Of a stretch of DNA of 9,235 bases, positions 1 to 5,819 are shown piece by piece. The DNA comes from JAVVUQ01 sp036653075. GTDB taxonomy: Bacteria; Bacillota; Clostridia; Christensenellales; CAG-314. The notes under the pieces were generated by a model. That model was not told the DNA's origin. It was given only the letters and a program-made list of their open reading frames with translations, and ran no database searches. The stretch covers positions 1-9,235 of the forward strand of contig JAVVUQ010000061.1 in the NCBI GenBank assembly GCA_036653075.1, given 5' to 3'. Within the stretch, counting starts at the first letter, position 1. Each line of letters begins with the position of its first letter. Made by a program: the position numbers and the translations under genes.

Positions 1-25
1 CGCTCAACTTGTAAATACTTGTATC

Positions 26-70
26 GTTGTAAACAACTTCGCTCGCTCAGCCTACGGCTATCGCTCGCAT
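26..70. other. GC-rich patch with direct repeats and small dyads
   Basis: This short stretch is far richer in G and C than the surrounding DNA. The octamer TCGCTCGC occurs at 39-46 and again at 61-68, flanking a small dyad AGCC-TAC-GGCT (49-59). Just before it lies GTTGT-AA-ACAAC (26-37). Two plus-strand frames are open from the left edge (one to about 99, one to about 153), but their translations resemble no family I know, and no start is visible. It may be the tail of an upstream gene or a copy of a dispersed GC-rich repeat; the sequence alone does not decide. Confidence 0.35.
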
Positions 71-123
71 ATTGCAAAAGTAAGCAAATATCAAAGTTGA
101 AATTGTTCCATATAAAAGCGGTG

Positions 124-207
124 GCATTTTTGATAAATAATACAGTTAATCACTGACGAATTTTAAAAATGCAACTGATATGCTCGTTTTCTCGCAAATA
201 GATTTGC
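124..207. other. Gene-free stretch with two inverted repeats
   Basis: No gene is supported between the left edge and the terminator at 253. This part contains an inverted repeat GCATTTTT (124-131) with AAAAATGC (165-172) and a tight palindrome GCAAAT-AG-ATTTGC (194-207). The minus-strand frames that start here stop within about 26 codons. Neither dyad is followed by a T-run like that of a normal terminator. Their role is unknown; they could belong to a degenerate mobile or repeat element continuing beyond the left edge. Confidence 0.3.
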
Positions 208-252
208 TTTCATCACACAATAAACTTTTTTTACATATACAATTATAACTTT

Positions 253-285
253 AAAAAAGAGGTAAATCTATTAGATAAACCTCTT
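253..285 (-). terminator. Rho-independent terminator of the minus-strand operon
   Basis: Read on the minus strand, AAGAGGT (285-279) pairs with ACCTCTT (263-257). An inner ATCT/AGAT stem follows after a symmetrical AA/AA internal loop, with a three-base loop at the tip. Six Ts follow immediately on the minus strand (complement of 258-253). That is a standard intrinsic terminator facing the leftward operon, about 235 nt beyond the rluB stop. On the plus strand the downstream tract is only moderately T-rich, so any rightward activity should be weaker. Confidence 0.8.
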
Positions 286-287
286 AA

Positions 288-357
288 TTTTCTTTAATTC
301 TATTAAATTTTCATAAATTTTCTTAAATTCTATTAAATTTTCTTAAATTCTGTTAAA
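288..357. repeat. 10/20-bp phased AT-rich tandem array
   Basis: Seven consecutive decamers of the pattern TTYTNTTAAA run without interruption. They can also be read as a 20-bp unit (TTTTCTTAAATTCTATTAAA) in full copies at 288-307, 318-337 and 338-357, with a half copy at 308-317. The array lies between the rluB stop and its terminator, so the minus-strand message probably includes it. A-tracts and T-tracts repeating every 10 bp are a known cause of intrinsic DNA curvature; a functional role here is only inference. Confidence 0.85.
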
Positions 358-410
358 TTAATAATTGAATGTATAAATTGATATTAATTAATTTCCGATA
401 TTTTTTTGAA

Positions 411-460
411 AATTATTAAATTATTTAAATAGCATAATTATTAAATTATTTAAAAAGCAT
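411..460. repeat. 25-bp tandem duplication
   Basis: Two adjacent 25-bp copies (411-435 and 436-460) both start AATTATTAAATTATTT and end AGCAT, and differ at a single base (T to A near the end). The duplication lies in the 3' untranslated part of the minus-strand operon, 60 bp past the rluB stop. It looks like a recent replication-slippage product. A small dyad TTGCT/AGCAA (472-486) follows, without a T-run. Confidence 0.85.
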
Positions 461-520
461 TATTGTTAATTTTGCTATTAAAGCAAGTCAATTAAATGTT
501 TTTCATTTACTTTATATAAA

Positions 521-1261
521 TCATTGTTTGATTTGTTGTATTGATTTTTTTATTATGGGAGCTTTAAGTATTTCAATTTCCTTATCGGATAGATACTTAT
601 ACTGTCCTCGACTCAAACCGCCTAATTTCAAATCGCCGATAGCGGTGCGTTTTAAAAACAAAACTTCTTTGCCCACAACCTCCAACATTTTTTTTATTTG
701 GTGGTTTCTGCCCTCAGTGATAGTAAGTTCAATTCTTGTTTCGTCATCGTTTGATTCCAACATTTTAACAAGTGAGGGGCCTGTTTGTTTTTCTTCAACT
801 ATTACGCCATTTCTAAGTTGTTGCAATTCTGTTTCGGATATTTTTCCTTTAATTCTTGCAACATAAGTTTTGCTTACCTCGTTTGATGGATGAGTTAAAG
901 CTTGCGCTAAGTCGCCGTCGTTAGTCAAAAGTAAAAGTCCTTCAGTATCAAAGTCTAATCTTCCAATGGGAAATAAACGAGCTTTTACGTTTATTAAATC
1001 CATTACGGTTTTTCTACCTTTATCATCTTTTACAGTTGTGACATATCCTTTTGGTTTGTGCAGCATAATGTAGTAATCTTTTTTTACTTCTGAAATTCTA
1101 TGCCCGTCGACCATTACGCTGTCATTAAGCTCGTTTATAATTACGCCAAGCTCCCTAATTACTTTTCCGTTGACTTTTACCCTGCCTTCAGTGATAATCT
1201 CATCACAAGCCCTTCGGCTGTCAACGCCGCAGTCTGCCATAAATTTATTCAATCTTACCAT
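521..1261 (-). CDS. rluB: 23S rRNA pseudouridine synthase, RluB/RsuA family
   Basis: A 246-residue protein that isomerises a specific uridine of rRNA to pseudouridine during ribosome assembly. The N-terminal part (about 1-60) is an S4 RNA-binding domain (RLNKFMADCGVDSRRACDE and the VKVNGKVI strand). The catalytic domain follows with GRLDFDTEGLLLLTNDG at 100-116, in which D103 is the expected catalytic aspartate, and the C-terminal family motif EGRNHQIKKML (183-193) with LKRTAIGDLKLGGL (203-216). Length is normal for the family. The ATG at 1261 has an AAGGA site 8 nt upstream that abuts the stop of the carboxypeptidase gene, so translation is probably coupled. It is the last gene of the operon. 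RluB (23S) is favoured over RsuA (16S) or RluE because Firmicutes carry rluB in this carboxypeptidase and sporulation neighbourhood; the exact target uridine is not visible from the sequence. Confidence 0.93.
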   Translation of the reverse strand: MVRLNKFMADCGVDSRRACDEIITEGRVKVNGKVIRELGVIINELNDSVMVDGHRISEVKKDYYIMLHKPKGYVTTVKDDKGRKTVMDLINVKARLFPIGRLDFDTEGLLLLTNDGDLAQALTHPSNEVSKTYVARIKGKISETELQQLRNGVIVEEKQTGPSLVKMLESNDDETRIELTITEGRNHQIKKMLEVVGKEVLFLKRTAIGDLKLGGLSRGQYKYLSDKEIEILKAPIIKKSIQQIKQ

Positions 1262-1275
1262 ATAAAACGTCCTTA

Positions 1276-2541
1276 TTAATTGATACTCTCTATGGTATAT
1301 AATTTTTCAGAAAAAAGCAATCGATTTGATATATAAACATTAAAAATTCCTGCTTCGCTACCTTTATTTAATGGTTTGGAGAGATTTTTATATATAATTT
1401 CGGTTCTAATGTCTAATTTATCCTTTGTTTTATGCAAATATTTAAATCCTACGGTGGAAGCAATTGCAATTTTATTTTCATTATTGGCAATTTTGGCAAA
1501 TCCAAAGATTTGATTTGGATTGACTATATTTGAAATAGTATATTCACGTAAAGCGGTAGAAAGCATATTATTACATTCTTCAAACATAGGAGCGCAATTT
1601 AATACAACAGAAATAAATGTCATTCCATTTTTTTTAGCGGCAGCGACAAGGCAACGTCCTGCCATTTTAGTAAATCCTGTCTTTACTCCGATAGCGTCGG
1701 GCATTTGTTTAAGCAATTTATTTTTGTTTAAAATTAATCTATTTCCATTAACGCTATAAATAGAAATAGATTTTGTAGAAACTATTTTTGCAAACAATGG
1801 ATTTTTCAGCGCTTCGGCTGTAATTAGCGCCATATCTTTAGCGGTGGAATAATGTTTGTCATTATGAAGTCCGTGTGGATTAACAAAATTACTATTTTTT
1901 GCGTTACATTTAAGCGCAGTTTCATTCATTTTTGCAGCAAAATCATTTATAGTCGTAGCTACATAAATTGCCAACGCCGTAGCTGCATCATTTCCGCTTT
2001 GAAGCATCATTCCGTACAAAAGTTCTTCAACTGTTAAGACTTCGCCTTCTTGTAAATAAATCGATGAACCTTCGACGTTTACTGCTTCTTTAGGAATGGT
2101 AACTTTTTGATACACATCATGAACGTTTTCAATTACCGTCAATGCCGTTACAATTTTTGTGGTGCTGGCTATGGGTAATTTTTCATTTGCATTTTTTTCG
2201 TATACTAATTGTCCGCTTTCCATTTCTAATAATACAGCCGACTTTGCGATAGAATAAATGGATGAATTTTCAGCTGAAACCTTCAATACATTTGAAAAAC
2301 CATTAAATAAATTTATTGAAATCATTAAAATAGTTATAAATAATATATTTATTTTAATTAACTTACTATAATTAAATTTATTATAATTAATATTGTTATT
2401 AAATTTATTATTAAATAAGTTGTTATTAAATTTATTATTAAATAAATTATTAATTTTTAATAATTTAAGGTTTACTTTTAAAAGATTGTTTTGATTATTT
2501 GATACATATTGATATTTAAATAAATTAATTTTTATTTGCAT
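1276..2541 (-). CDS. D-alanyl-D-alanine carboxypeptidase (peptidase S11) with repeat-bearing N-terminal extension
   Basis: A penicillin-binding-protein-type DD-carboxypeptidase that removes the terminal D-Ala of peptidoglycan stem peptides outside the membrane. With the ATG at 2541 (421 residues) the active-site motifs are S126-T-T-K129, S182-G-N184 and K287-T-G289, all intact. A C-terminal beta-rich region (about 335-421) matches the PBP5-type C-terminal domain. A hydrophobic segment at about 64-79 followed by VSA|EN (cleavage after residue 90) looks like a signal peptide, but about 60 Asn/Lys-rich residues precede it, including the 9-residue repeats described separately. The alternative TTG at 2562 has no ribosome site before it, whereas AAGGA (2557-2553) precedes the ATG at 2541. 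No ATG, GTG or TTG lies in frame between 2541 and the hydrophobic segment. The gene overlaps ytfJ by 17 nt. It resembles DacF/DacB of spore formers; I do not assign a specific symbol. Confidence 0.9.
   Translation of the reverse strand: MQIKINLFKYQYVSNNQNNLLKVNLKLLKINNLFNNKFNNNLFNNKFNNNINYNKFNYSKLIKINILFITILMISINLFNGFSNVLKVSAENSSIYSIAKSAVLLEMESGQLVYEKNANEKLPIASTTKIVTALTVIENVHDVYQKVTIPKEAVNVEGSSIYLQEGEVLTVEELLYGMMLQSGNDAATALAIYVATTINDFAAKMNETALKCNAKNSNFVNPHGLHNDKHYSTAKDMALITAEALKNPLFAKIVSTKSISIYSVNGNRLILNKNKLLKQMPDAIGVKTGFTKMAGRCLVAAAKKNGMTFISVVLNCAPMFEECNNMLSTALREYTISNIVNPNQIFGFAKIANNENKIAIASTVGFKYLHKTKDKLDIRTEIIYKNLSKPLNKGSEAGIFNVYISNRLLFSEKLYTIESIN
2368..2448 (-). repeat. In-frame 27-bp tandem repeat inside the carboxypeptidase gene
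   Basis: Two 27-bp units (2422-2448 and 2395-2421), differing at one base, encode NLFNNKFNN twice (residues 32-49 of the 421-residue protein). A third diverged unit (2368-2394) encodes NINYNKFNY (50-58). Because 27 is a multiple of three, the frame is kept. The base composition is like that of the intergenic arrays in this window, which suggests that the same slippage process acted inside a gene. Confidence 0.9.
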
Positions 2542-2878
2542 TATTAAAAATGTCCTTAGCAAGATCTACGAGTTTATCCACGTTCGACTGACCGCTGACG
2601 TTAAGCATTTTAATATTATCTTTATTTATGACTAAAAATCCAATAGGAGTAAGATTTGCTCCTCCGCCTGTTGCGCCTGCAAATTTATCGTTGGAAGCGA
2701 TGTTTTTACCATATTCGCCGCCGCCCGCTATAAAAGCGAAAGTAACTTCGCATAATGGTAAAATTGTACCTTGTTCGGTCATAATAGGCTTACCGATTAT
2801 TGTATTAACCTCAGCCGCTTGACGAAGATTAATAACAGTTGTTTCAACTATTTCCCTTAATTGTGTAGTGTTTTCCAT
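2525..2878 (-). CDS. ytfJ: GerW/YtfJ family sporulation protein
   Basis: A 117-residue protein of the Spore_YtfJ (GerW) family. In Bacillus subtilis the family member is made in the forespore and is needed for normal germination, apparently by supporting the SleB lytic enzyme; its biochemical activity is not established. Visible family features are an N-terminal helix (LREIVETTVINLRQAA), the GKPIMTEQGTILPLCEV segment, the glycine-rich stretches AGGGEYG and FAGATGGGAN, and the TPIGFLVI strand, then a short C-terminal helix. No signal peptide or membrane segment is present. The ATG at 2878 has a strong AAAGGAG site about 6 nt upstream, located within the last codons of the preceding gene, with which it overlaps by 22 nt. 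The 3' end overlaps the carboxypeptidase gene by 17 nt, so all three are likely translationally coupled. Confidence 0.9.
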   Translation of the reverse strand: MENTTQLREIVETTVINLRQAAEVNTIIGKPIMTEQGTILPLCEVTFAFIAGGGEYGKNIASNDKFAGATGGGANLTPIGFLVINKDNIKMLNVSGQSNVDKLVDLAKDIFNNANKN

Positions 2879-3345
2879 ATTAACTCCTTTAAAACTGCAT
2901 ATATTGTAAATGTTGCAAACATTGTGCCATATATTTTTGAAGCGCCATCAATTTTTATATTAATTCCCGAATTTACTACAACATTATTGAACGAAATTGT
3001 CAAAACGCTTTTAAGTAGTATAAAAAATGTTTGCATAATTAATAAAAGTTGTATATCCTTAGAAAGATTTATATTTGCTGCAACATTAATATTTTTAAGA
3101 TTTAAAAAATTTAATGGGTTTATTTTTACGCCGCTATTTTGGAATTTGTCAATAGGCAAAGGTATACATTTAAACAATTTGATTTTGTAATGTAATTTTA
3201 TTACAGAAAAATCAAATAAAATATCCGCTTTAATTGGAATTGGCGCATACAATATCAAAATTAAAGTTATTAACGCAAAAATTAGAATATAAATCATATA
3301 TTTAGTTTGTTTCATATTACATAAAATTATTATAAAATAACGCAT
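2857..3345 (-). CDS. DUF2953-like single-pass membrane protein
   Basis: A 162-residue protein (152 if it starts at the ATG at 3315). One hydrophobic helix (about 17-38, YILIFALITLILILYAP) is followed by IPIKADILFDFSVIKLHYKI, a beta-rich start typical of DUF2953 proteins. A second hydrophobic stretch lies at about 102-117, and the end contains SKIYGTMFATFTIYAVLK. The assignment rests mainly on this architecture and on its position directly before ytfJ, where DUF2953 genes commonly lie in Clostridia. Function is unknown. Neither possible start (3345 or 3315) has a recognisable ribosome site. A TATAAT on the minus strand at 3334-3329 lies between them and might favour the later start. It is the first gene of the operon seen here; scpA and scpB, often next to this gene in relatives, are absent upstream. 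Confidence 0.7.
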   Translation of the reverse strand: MRYFIIILCNMKQTKYMIYILIFALITLILILYAPIPIKADILFDFSVIKLHYKIKLFKCIPLPIDKFQNSGVKINPLNFLNLKNINVAANINLSKDIQLLLIMQTFFILLKSVLTISFNNVVVNSGINIKIDGASKIYGTMFATFTIYAVLKELIWKTLHN

Positions 3346-3395
3346 AAATATTTGAAATTTATTTTAAGTAAAATTATATTAATTAACAGATAAAA

Positions 3396-3424
3396 TTTTT
3401 ATGTTTTATTAAATAGTTTTTCAA
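3396..3424 (-). promoter_or_regulatory. Weak candidate promoter for the minus-strand operon
   Basis: On the minus strand, TTGAAA (3424-3419) is followed after 17 nt by TAAAAA (3401-3396), about 50 nt before the first possible start of the DUF2953 gene. The -10 matches only 4 of 6 consensus bases and the region is very AT-rich, so a chance match is quite possible. I see no clear forespore sigma-factor promoter. Confidence 0.25.
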
Positions 3425-3475
3425 TAATGCAAAGAAAGAGCAAGATGTGTTATAAAAAATAACTGCTAAAATAGT

Positions 3476-3504
3476 TTGCAAAAAATCTTTAAATGTGTTA
3501 AACT
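3476..3504 (+). promoter_or_regulatory. Candidate promoter of the nucleotidase gene
   Basis: TTGCAA (3476-3481), a 17-nt spacer and TAAACT (3499-3504), with TGT immediately before the -10 as an extended -10 element. Transcription would start near 3511 and give a leader of about 180 nt before the ATG at 3693. An overlapping TATATA/TATAAG (3504-3511) lacks a matching -35. Confidence 0.45.
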
Positions 3505-3526
3505 ATATAAGTGGACAATATATCCA

Positions 3527-3543
3527 TTATTGCATACCAATAA
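3527..3543. promoter_or_regulatory. Perfect 6-bp dyad just after the predicted start point
   Basis: TTATTG (3527-3532), a 5-nt spacer and CAATAA (3538-3543) form a perfect dyad about 15-31 nt downstream of the predicted transcription start. It could be an operator for a repressor or the first hairpin of the leader RNA. No family-specific operator consensus is recognised. Confidence 0.35.
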
Positions 3544-3554
3544 ATGAGAGTGAT

Positions 3555-3629
3555 GATATTATTGAAGGAAAAAACAATATCTGACGTGTAAACGAGTTTA
3601 ATTTATCATATTAAATGCGCTTGTACGTC
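3555..3629 (+). other. Structured leader upstream of the nucleotidase, with a long imperfect hairpin
   Basis: Two adjacent dyads. The first pairs GATATT (3555-3560) with AATATC (3576-3581). The second is a long hairpin in which 3583-3602 pairs with 3610-3629 around a 7-nt loop: 18 of 20 positions pair, with G-U pairs counted as pairs, and the two mismatches are internal. No T-run follows, so it is not an ordinary terminator. It lies about 60 nt before the start codon. It matches no riboswitch class I can recognise (no purine, c-di-GMP or other familiar core). It could be an RNA regulatory structure, an mRNA-stabilising hairpin or a small palindromic repeat. Confidence 0.55.
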
Positions 3630-3682
3630 TGACAATAATTAACATTTTGTTTTGAGGTTACATAGTACAATTTACATTTTAT

Positions 3683-3687
3683 GGAGG
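3683..3687 (+). promoter_or_regulatory. Ribosome binding site that sets the nucleotidase start
   Basis: GGAGG lies 5 nt before the ATG at 3693. The upstream in-frame ATG at 3681 overlaps this site and has no site of its own, so 3693 is the real start. This gives a standard lipoprotein signal peptide beginning MKKFKVG. Confidence 0.85.
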
Positions 3688-3692
3688 TAAAT

Positions 3693-5297
3693 ATGAAGAA
3701 ATTTAAAGTAGGACTGCTTATTATATTAGTATTGGTTTTAAGCGTCGTAGTTATTGGTTGTCAAGATAATAGACCAAATGTAACTATTACAATTTACCAT
3801 ACAAATGATATGCACAGTAGGTTTGACAGCACTGAAGTATCTGGTTCAATTGGTATAGACAGAGTTGCCTCGCTTAAAAAGTCAACTAAGAACAGTTTAC
3901 TTGTTGATGCTGGCGACACATTACACGGACTTCCAATTACTACGTTAAGTAAAGGCGAAACAGCTATTCAATTGATGAACGTAGCTGGTTATGATTATAT
4001 GGCTACTGGTAATCACGATTACAACTATGGTCTTGAAAGATTGTTGGAATTAGCAAAAATGGCTAATTTTAAGATTCTTGCGGCTAACGTTGTTTATAAA
4101 AATAACGGCGCTCCTATTTTAGGCACTTGGGATATTAAAACTGTGGCTGGCGTTAAAATGGGATTTTTTGGATTGGCGACAAGCGATACATTGACTTCTA
4201 CAATGCCTGCTAATGTAAAAGATTTATTATTCTTAGACGCAGTTGAAATTGCAGCGAAATGCGTTAAAGATCTCGAAAATCGTGGATGTAAAGTTATTGT
4301 TGGATTAACACACCTTGGCGATACAAGTATAAATGGTAGTATTACATCAGAAATGGTAGCTAAAAATGTTGAAGGTATCGATATTATTATTGATGGACAT
4401 AGCCATAGCACTTATGAAAAAGGTATTCAAGTTGATAATACTTTAATTTGCTCAACAGGTAGCTATTTGGCTAACGTCGGCGTAGTTGAATTAACTATCG
4501 AAAAAGGTCAATTAACAGGCAAAAAAGCGTCGCTTATTACATTTGCTATGATAGGAAAAGAAATATTAATTAATTTTGATATGGATACAAAATTGACATT
4601 AGACGCAATTAGAGAAAGAGTTAATGAAATCACTCAAGAAATCGTAGGAAAAAGTGAAGTTACGATGACATCAAGTAGAAAATACGCAAGATCACAAGAG
4701 ATTCCTTTAGGCAACTTTGTTGCAGACGTGTTTAGAGCTGCTTCAGGCGCTGACGTAACCATAGTAAACGGCGGCGGACTTAGAGCTGACTTGAAAGCAG
4801 GCGATATTAGAATAAACGACGTAATAGCGATTATGCCATTTTCTAATACACACCAAGTAAAAGAAATCACACCAGCTATTTTATACGCAGCTATCGAAAA
4901 TGGAACAGGTCAAACAGTGCTTAACGCTGAAAAAACTTGGACGGATCAAAAAAAGCTATACGGCAAATTCCCACAAATAGCGGGTATGCAATATGCAGTT
5001 GATTTTTCAAAAGAAGCGGGCGATAGAGTTACGATATGGCTTCAAAAAGATAACGGTGTTATTTTAGATAAAAACGACACAACAAGAGTTTTGACAGTTA
5101 GCGCTTCAAACTTTATGTTATCAGGCGGAGACGGATACGCTATGTTTGCGCCATGCAAAACAATTATTGACCTCGGCACAGAAGATCAAATTATGGTTTC
5201 TTTCTTTAAAGAACACGGAAATATTACATCTGCGCCAGCTTTAGGCAGAATTATGTTCTATAACGGCGAAACATTACTAATAAATCCATTAGCATAA
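3693..5297 (+). CDS. 5'-nucleotidase / 2',3'-cyclic phosphodiesterase family lipoprotein
   Basis: A 534-residue secreted enzyme expected to remove phosphate from extracellular nucleotides (UshA/YfkN/CD73 type), so that nucleosides can be taken up. A lipoprotein signal (MKK, hydrophobic segment 6-21, lipobox V-I-G-C23) anchors it to the outer face of the membrane. The N-terminal metallophosphatase domain (about 30-285) shows D39-M-H41, G74-D75, G106-N-H108-D109, H207 in THLGD and the metal-binding GHSH at 235-238. The C-terminal nucleotidase domain (about 315-515) has the substrate-binding motifs NGGGLR (359-364), PFSNT (382-386) and NFMLSGGDGY (473-482). No sortase signal, SLH or other wall-binding repeat is present. 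Two consecutive TAA codons end it, followed by an intrinsic terminator, so it is monocistronic. Its base composition is less AT-rich than that of its neighbours, perhaps because of expression level. Substrate preference (nucleotide, UDP-sugar or cyclic nucleotide) cannot be read from sequence. Confidence 0.95.
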   Translation: MKKFKVGLLIILVLVLSVVVIGCQDNRPNVTITIYHTNDMHSRFDSTEVSGSIGIDRVASLKKSTKNSLLVDAGDTLHGLPITTLSKGETAIQLMNVAGYDYMATGNHDYNYGLERLLELAKMANFKILAANVVYKNNGAPILGTWDIKTVAGVKMGFFGLATSDTLTSTMPANVKDLLFLDAVEIAAKCVKDLENRGCKVIVGLTHLGDTSINGSITSEMVAKNVEGIDIIIDGHSHSTYEKGIQVDNTLICSTGSYLANVGVVELTIEKGQLTGKKASLITFAMIGKEILINFDMDTKLTLDAIRERVNEITQEIVGKSEVTMTSSRKYARSQEIPLGNFVADVFRAASGADVTIVNGGGLRADLKAGDIRINDVIAIMPFSNTHQVKEITPAILYAAIENGTGQTVLNAEKTWTDQKKLYGKFPQIAGMQYAVDFSKEAGDRVTIWLQKDNGVILDKNDTTRVLTVSASNFMLSGGDGYAMFAPCKTIIDLGTEDQIMVSFFKEHGNITSAPALGRIMFYNGETLLINPLA

Positions 5298-5340
5298 TAA
5301 ATATTAAAAAACAATAATTTATCATTGACTTAGAACTATT

Positions 5341-5372
5341 AAAAGCGGATATCGTAAAGACGTCCGCTTTTT
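5341..5372 (+). terminator. Rho-independent terminator of the nucleotidase gene
   Basis: AAAAGCGGA (5341-5349) pairs with TCCGCTTTT (5363-5371), and an inner CGT/ACG pair closes a small loop. The stem runs into a T-tract. It lies about 44 nt past the stop codon. The A-rich 5' arm means it could also work partly on the minus strand, but there is no minus-strand gene to its right. Confidence 0.9.
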
Positions 5373-5381
5373 GTTAATATA

Positions 5382-5400
5382 ACATAATAATAACTTATGT
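5382..5400. other. Small AT dyad within the polA upstream region
   Basis: ACATAA (5382-5387), a 7-nt spacer and TTATGT (5395-5400). The surrounding 447 bp between the terminator and polA hold no gene; besides this dyad they contain the promoters and duplication listed separately. In such AT-rich DNA a 6-bp dyad may be chance. Confidence 0.2.
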
Positions 5401-5521
5401 CAATGTGTTTGATTATAAAAATTATATATAAAGTTTAAACCATAAAAGTATGTAATAATATAAATTTAAGTATATACAAAGTAGTAAATGATAGAAAAAA
5501 TACTAAAATTTGCATAATACG

Positions 5522-5550
5522 TTTACAAAATGAATAGCATTTGGTATAAT
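5522..5550 (+). promoter_or_regulatory. Near-consensus promoter (P1) of polA-coaE
   Basis: TTTACA (5522-5527), a 17-nt spacer and a perfect TATAAT (5545-5550) preceded by TGG, an extended -10 element. Transcription would begin near 5557, leaving an AT-rich leader of about 260 nt before polA. Start codons in this leader are followed quickly by stops. Confidence 0.75.
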
Positions 5551-5574
5551 GTAAAAGGAAGAAGTTAAATAAAG

Positions 5575-5685
5575 AAATAATGAATATAATTTAAATTTAA
5601 AAAAGAAATTATATGTATAATATAAAAATTAAATAATGAATATAATTTAAAATTTAATATAGAAATATAAATTATTCAATTATTA
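5575..5685. repeat. Degenerate 56-bp duplication in the polA leader
   Basis: The copies start at 5575 and 5631. Their first 21 bases are identical (AAATAATGAATATAATTTAAA) and the rest is recognisably similar but diverged. Both contain the trivial reading frame ATG-AAT-ATA-ATT-TAA without a ribosome site. It has the appearance of an old tandem duplication in non-coding DNA. Confidence 0.6.
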
Positions 5686-5758
5686 AAAAGAAAAAATTGT
5701 TAGATAATAATATAATTGAAGTAGGGCAATCGTAAATAGCAAATGAATGATATGTTTT

Positions 5759-5788
5759 TTGAAAGTGGCGTATAAAAATTTATATAAA
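5759..5788 (+). promoter_or_regulatory. Second candidate promoter (P2) of polA
   Basis: TTGAAA (5759-5764), 18 nt, TATAAA (5783-5788): 5 of 6 matches in each box. The start point would be near 5795 and the leader about 25 nt, enough for the AGGAG ribosome site at 5809-5813. AT richness raises the chance-match rate. Confidence 0.4.
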
Positions 5789-5819
5789 AGCTTCAAAAGT
5801 TTGTAGTTAGGAGATTATA

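Noticed and set aside
1..153. Open plus-strand frames running in from the left edge
   Set aside because: Two different frames are open at once, neither translation looks like a known protein, and the composition is driven by the GC-rich patch; a partial gene cannot be supported.
528..866. 112-codon plus-strand open frame opposite rluB
   Set aside because: It lies wholly antisense to a well-supported pseudouridine synthase gene, has no ribosome site, and its translation resembles no family.
2560..2562. TTG start for the carboxypeptidase, giving 428 residues
   Set aside because: There is no ribosome site before it, and the AAGGA sequence that fits the ATG at 2541 lies within this extension.
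2861..3190. 109-codon plus-strand open frame opposite the DUF2953 gene
   Set aside because: It is antisense to a gene fitted into an overlapping operon, with no plausible ribosome site and no recognisable product.
3544..3591. 15-codon upstream open frame in the nucleotidase leader
   Set aside because: It lacks a Shine-Dalgarno site, and its end simply falls in the 5' arm of the hairpin; no attenuation-type run of regulatory codons is present.
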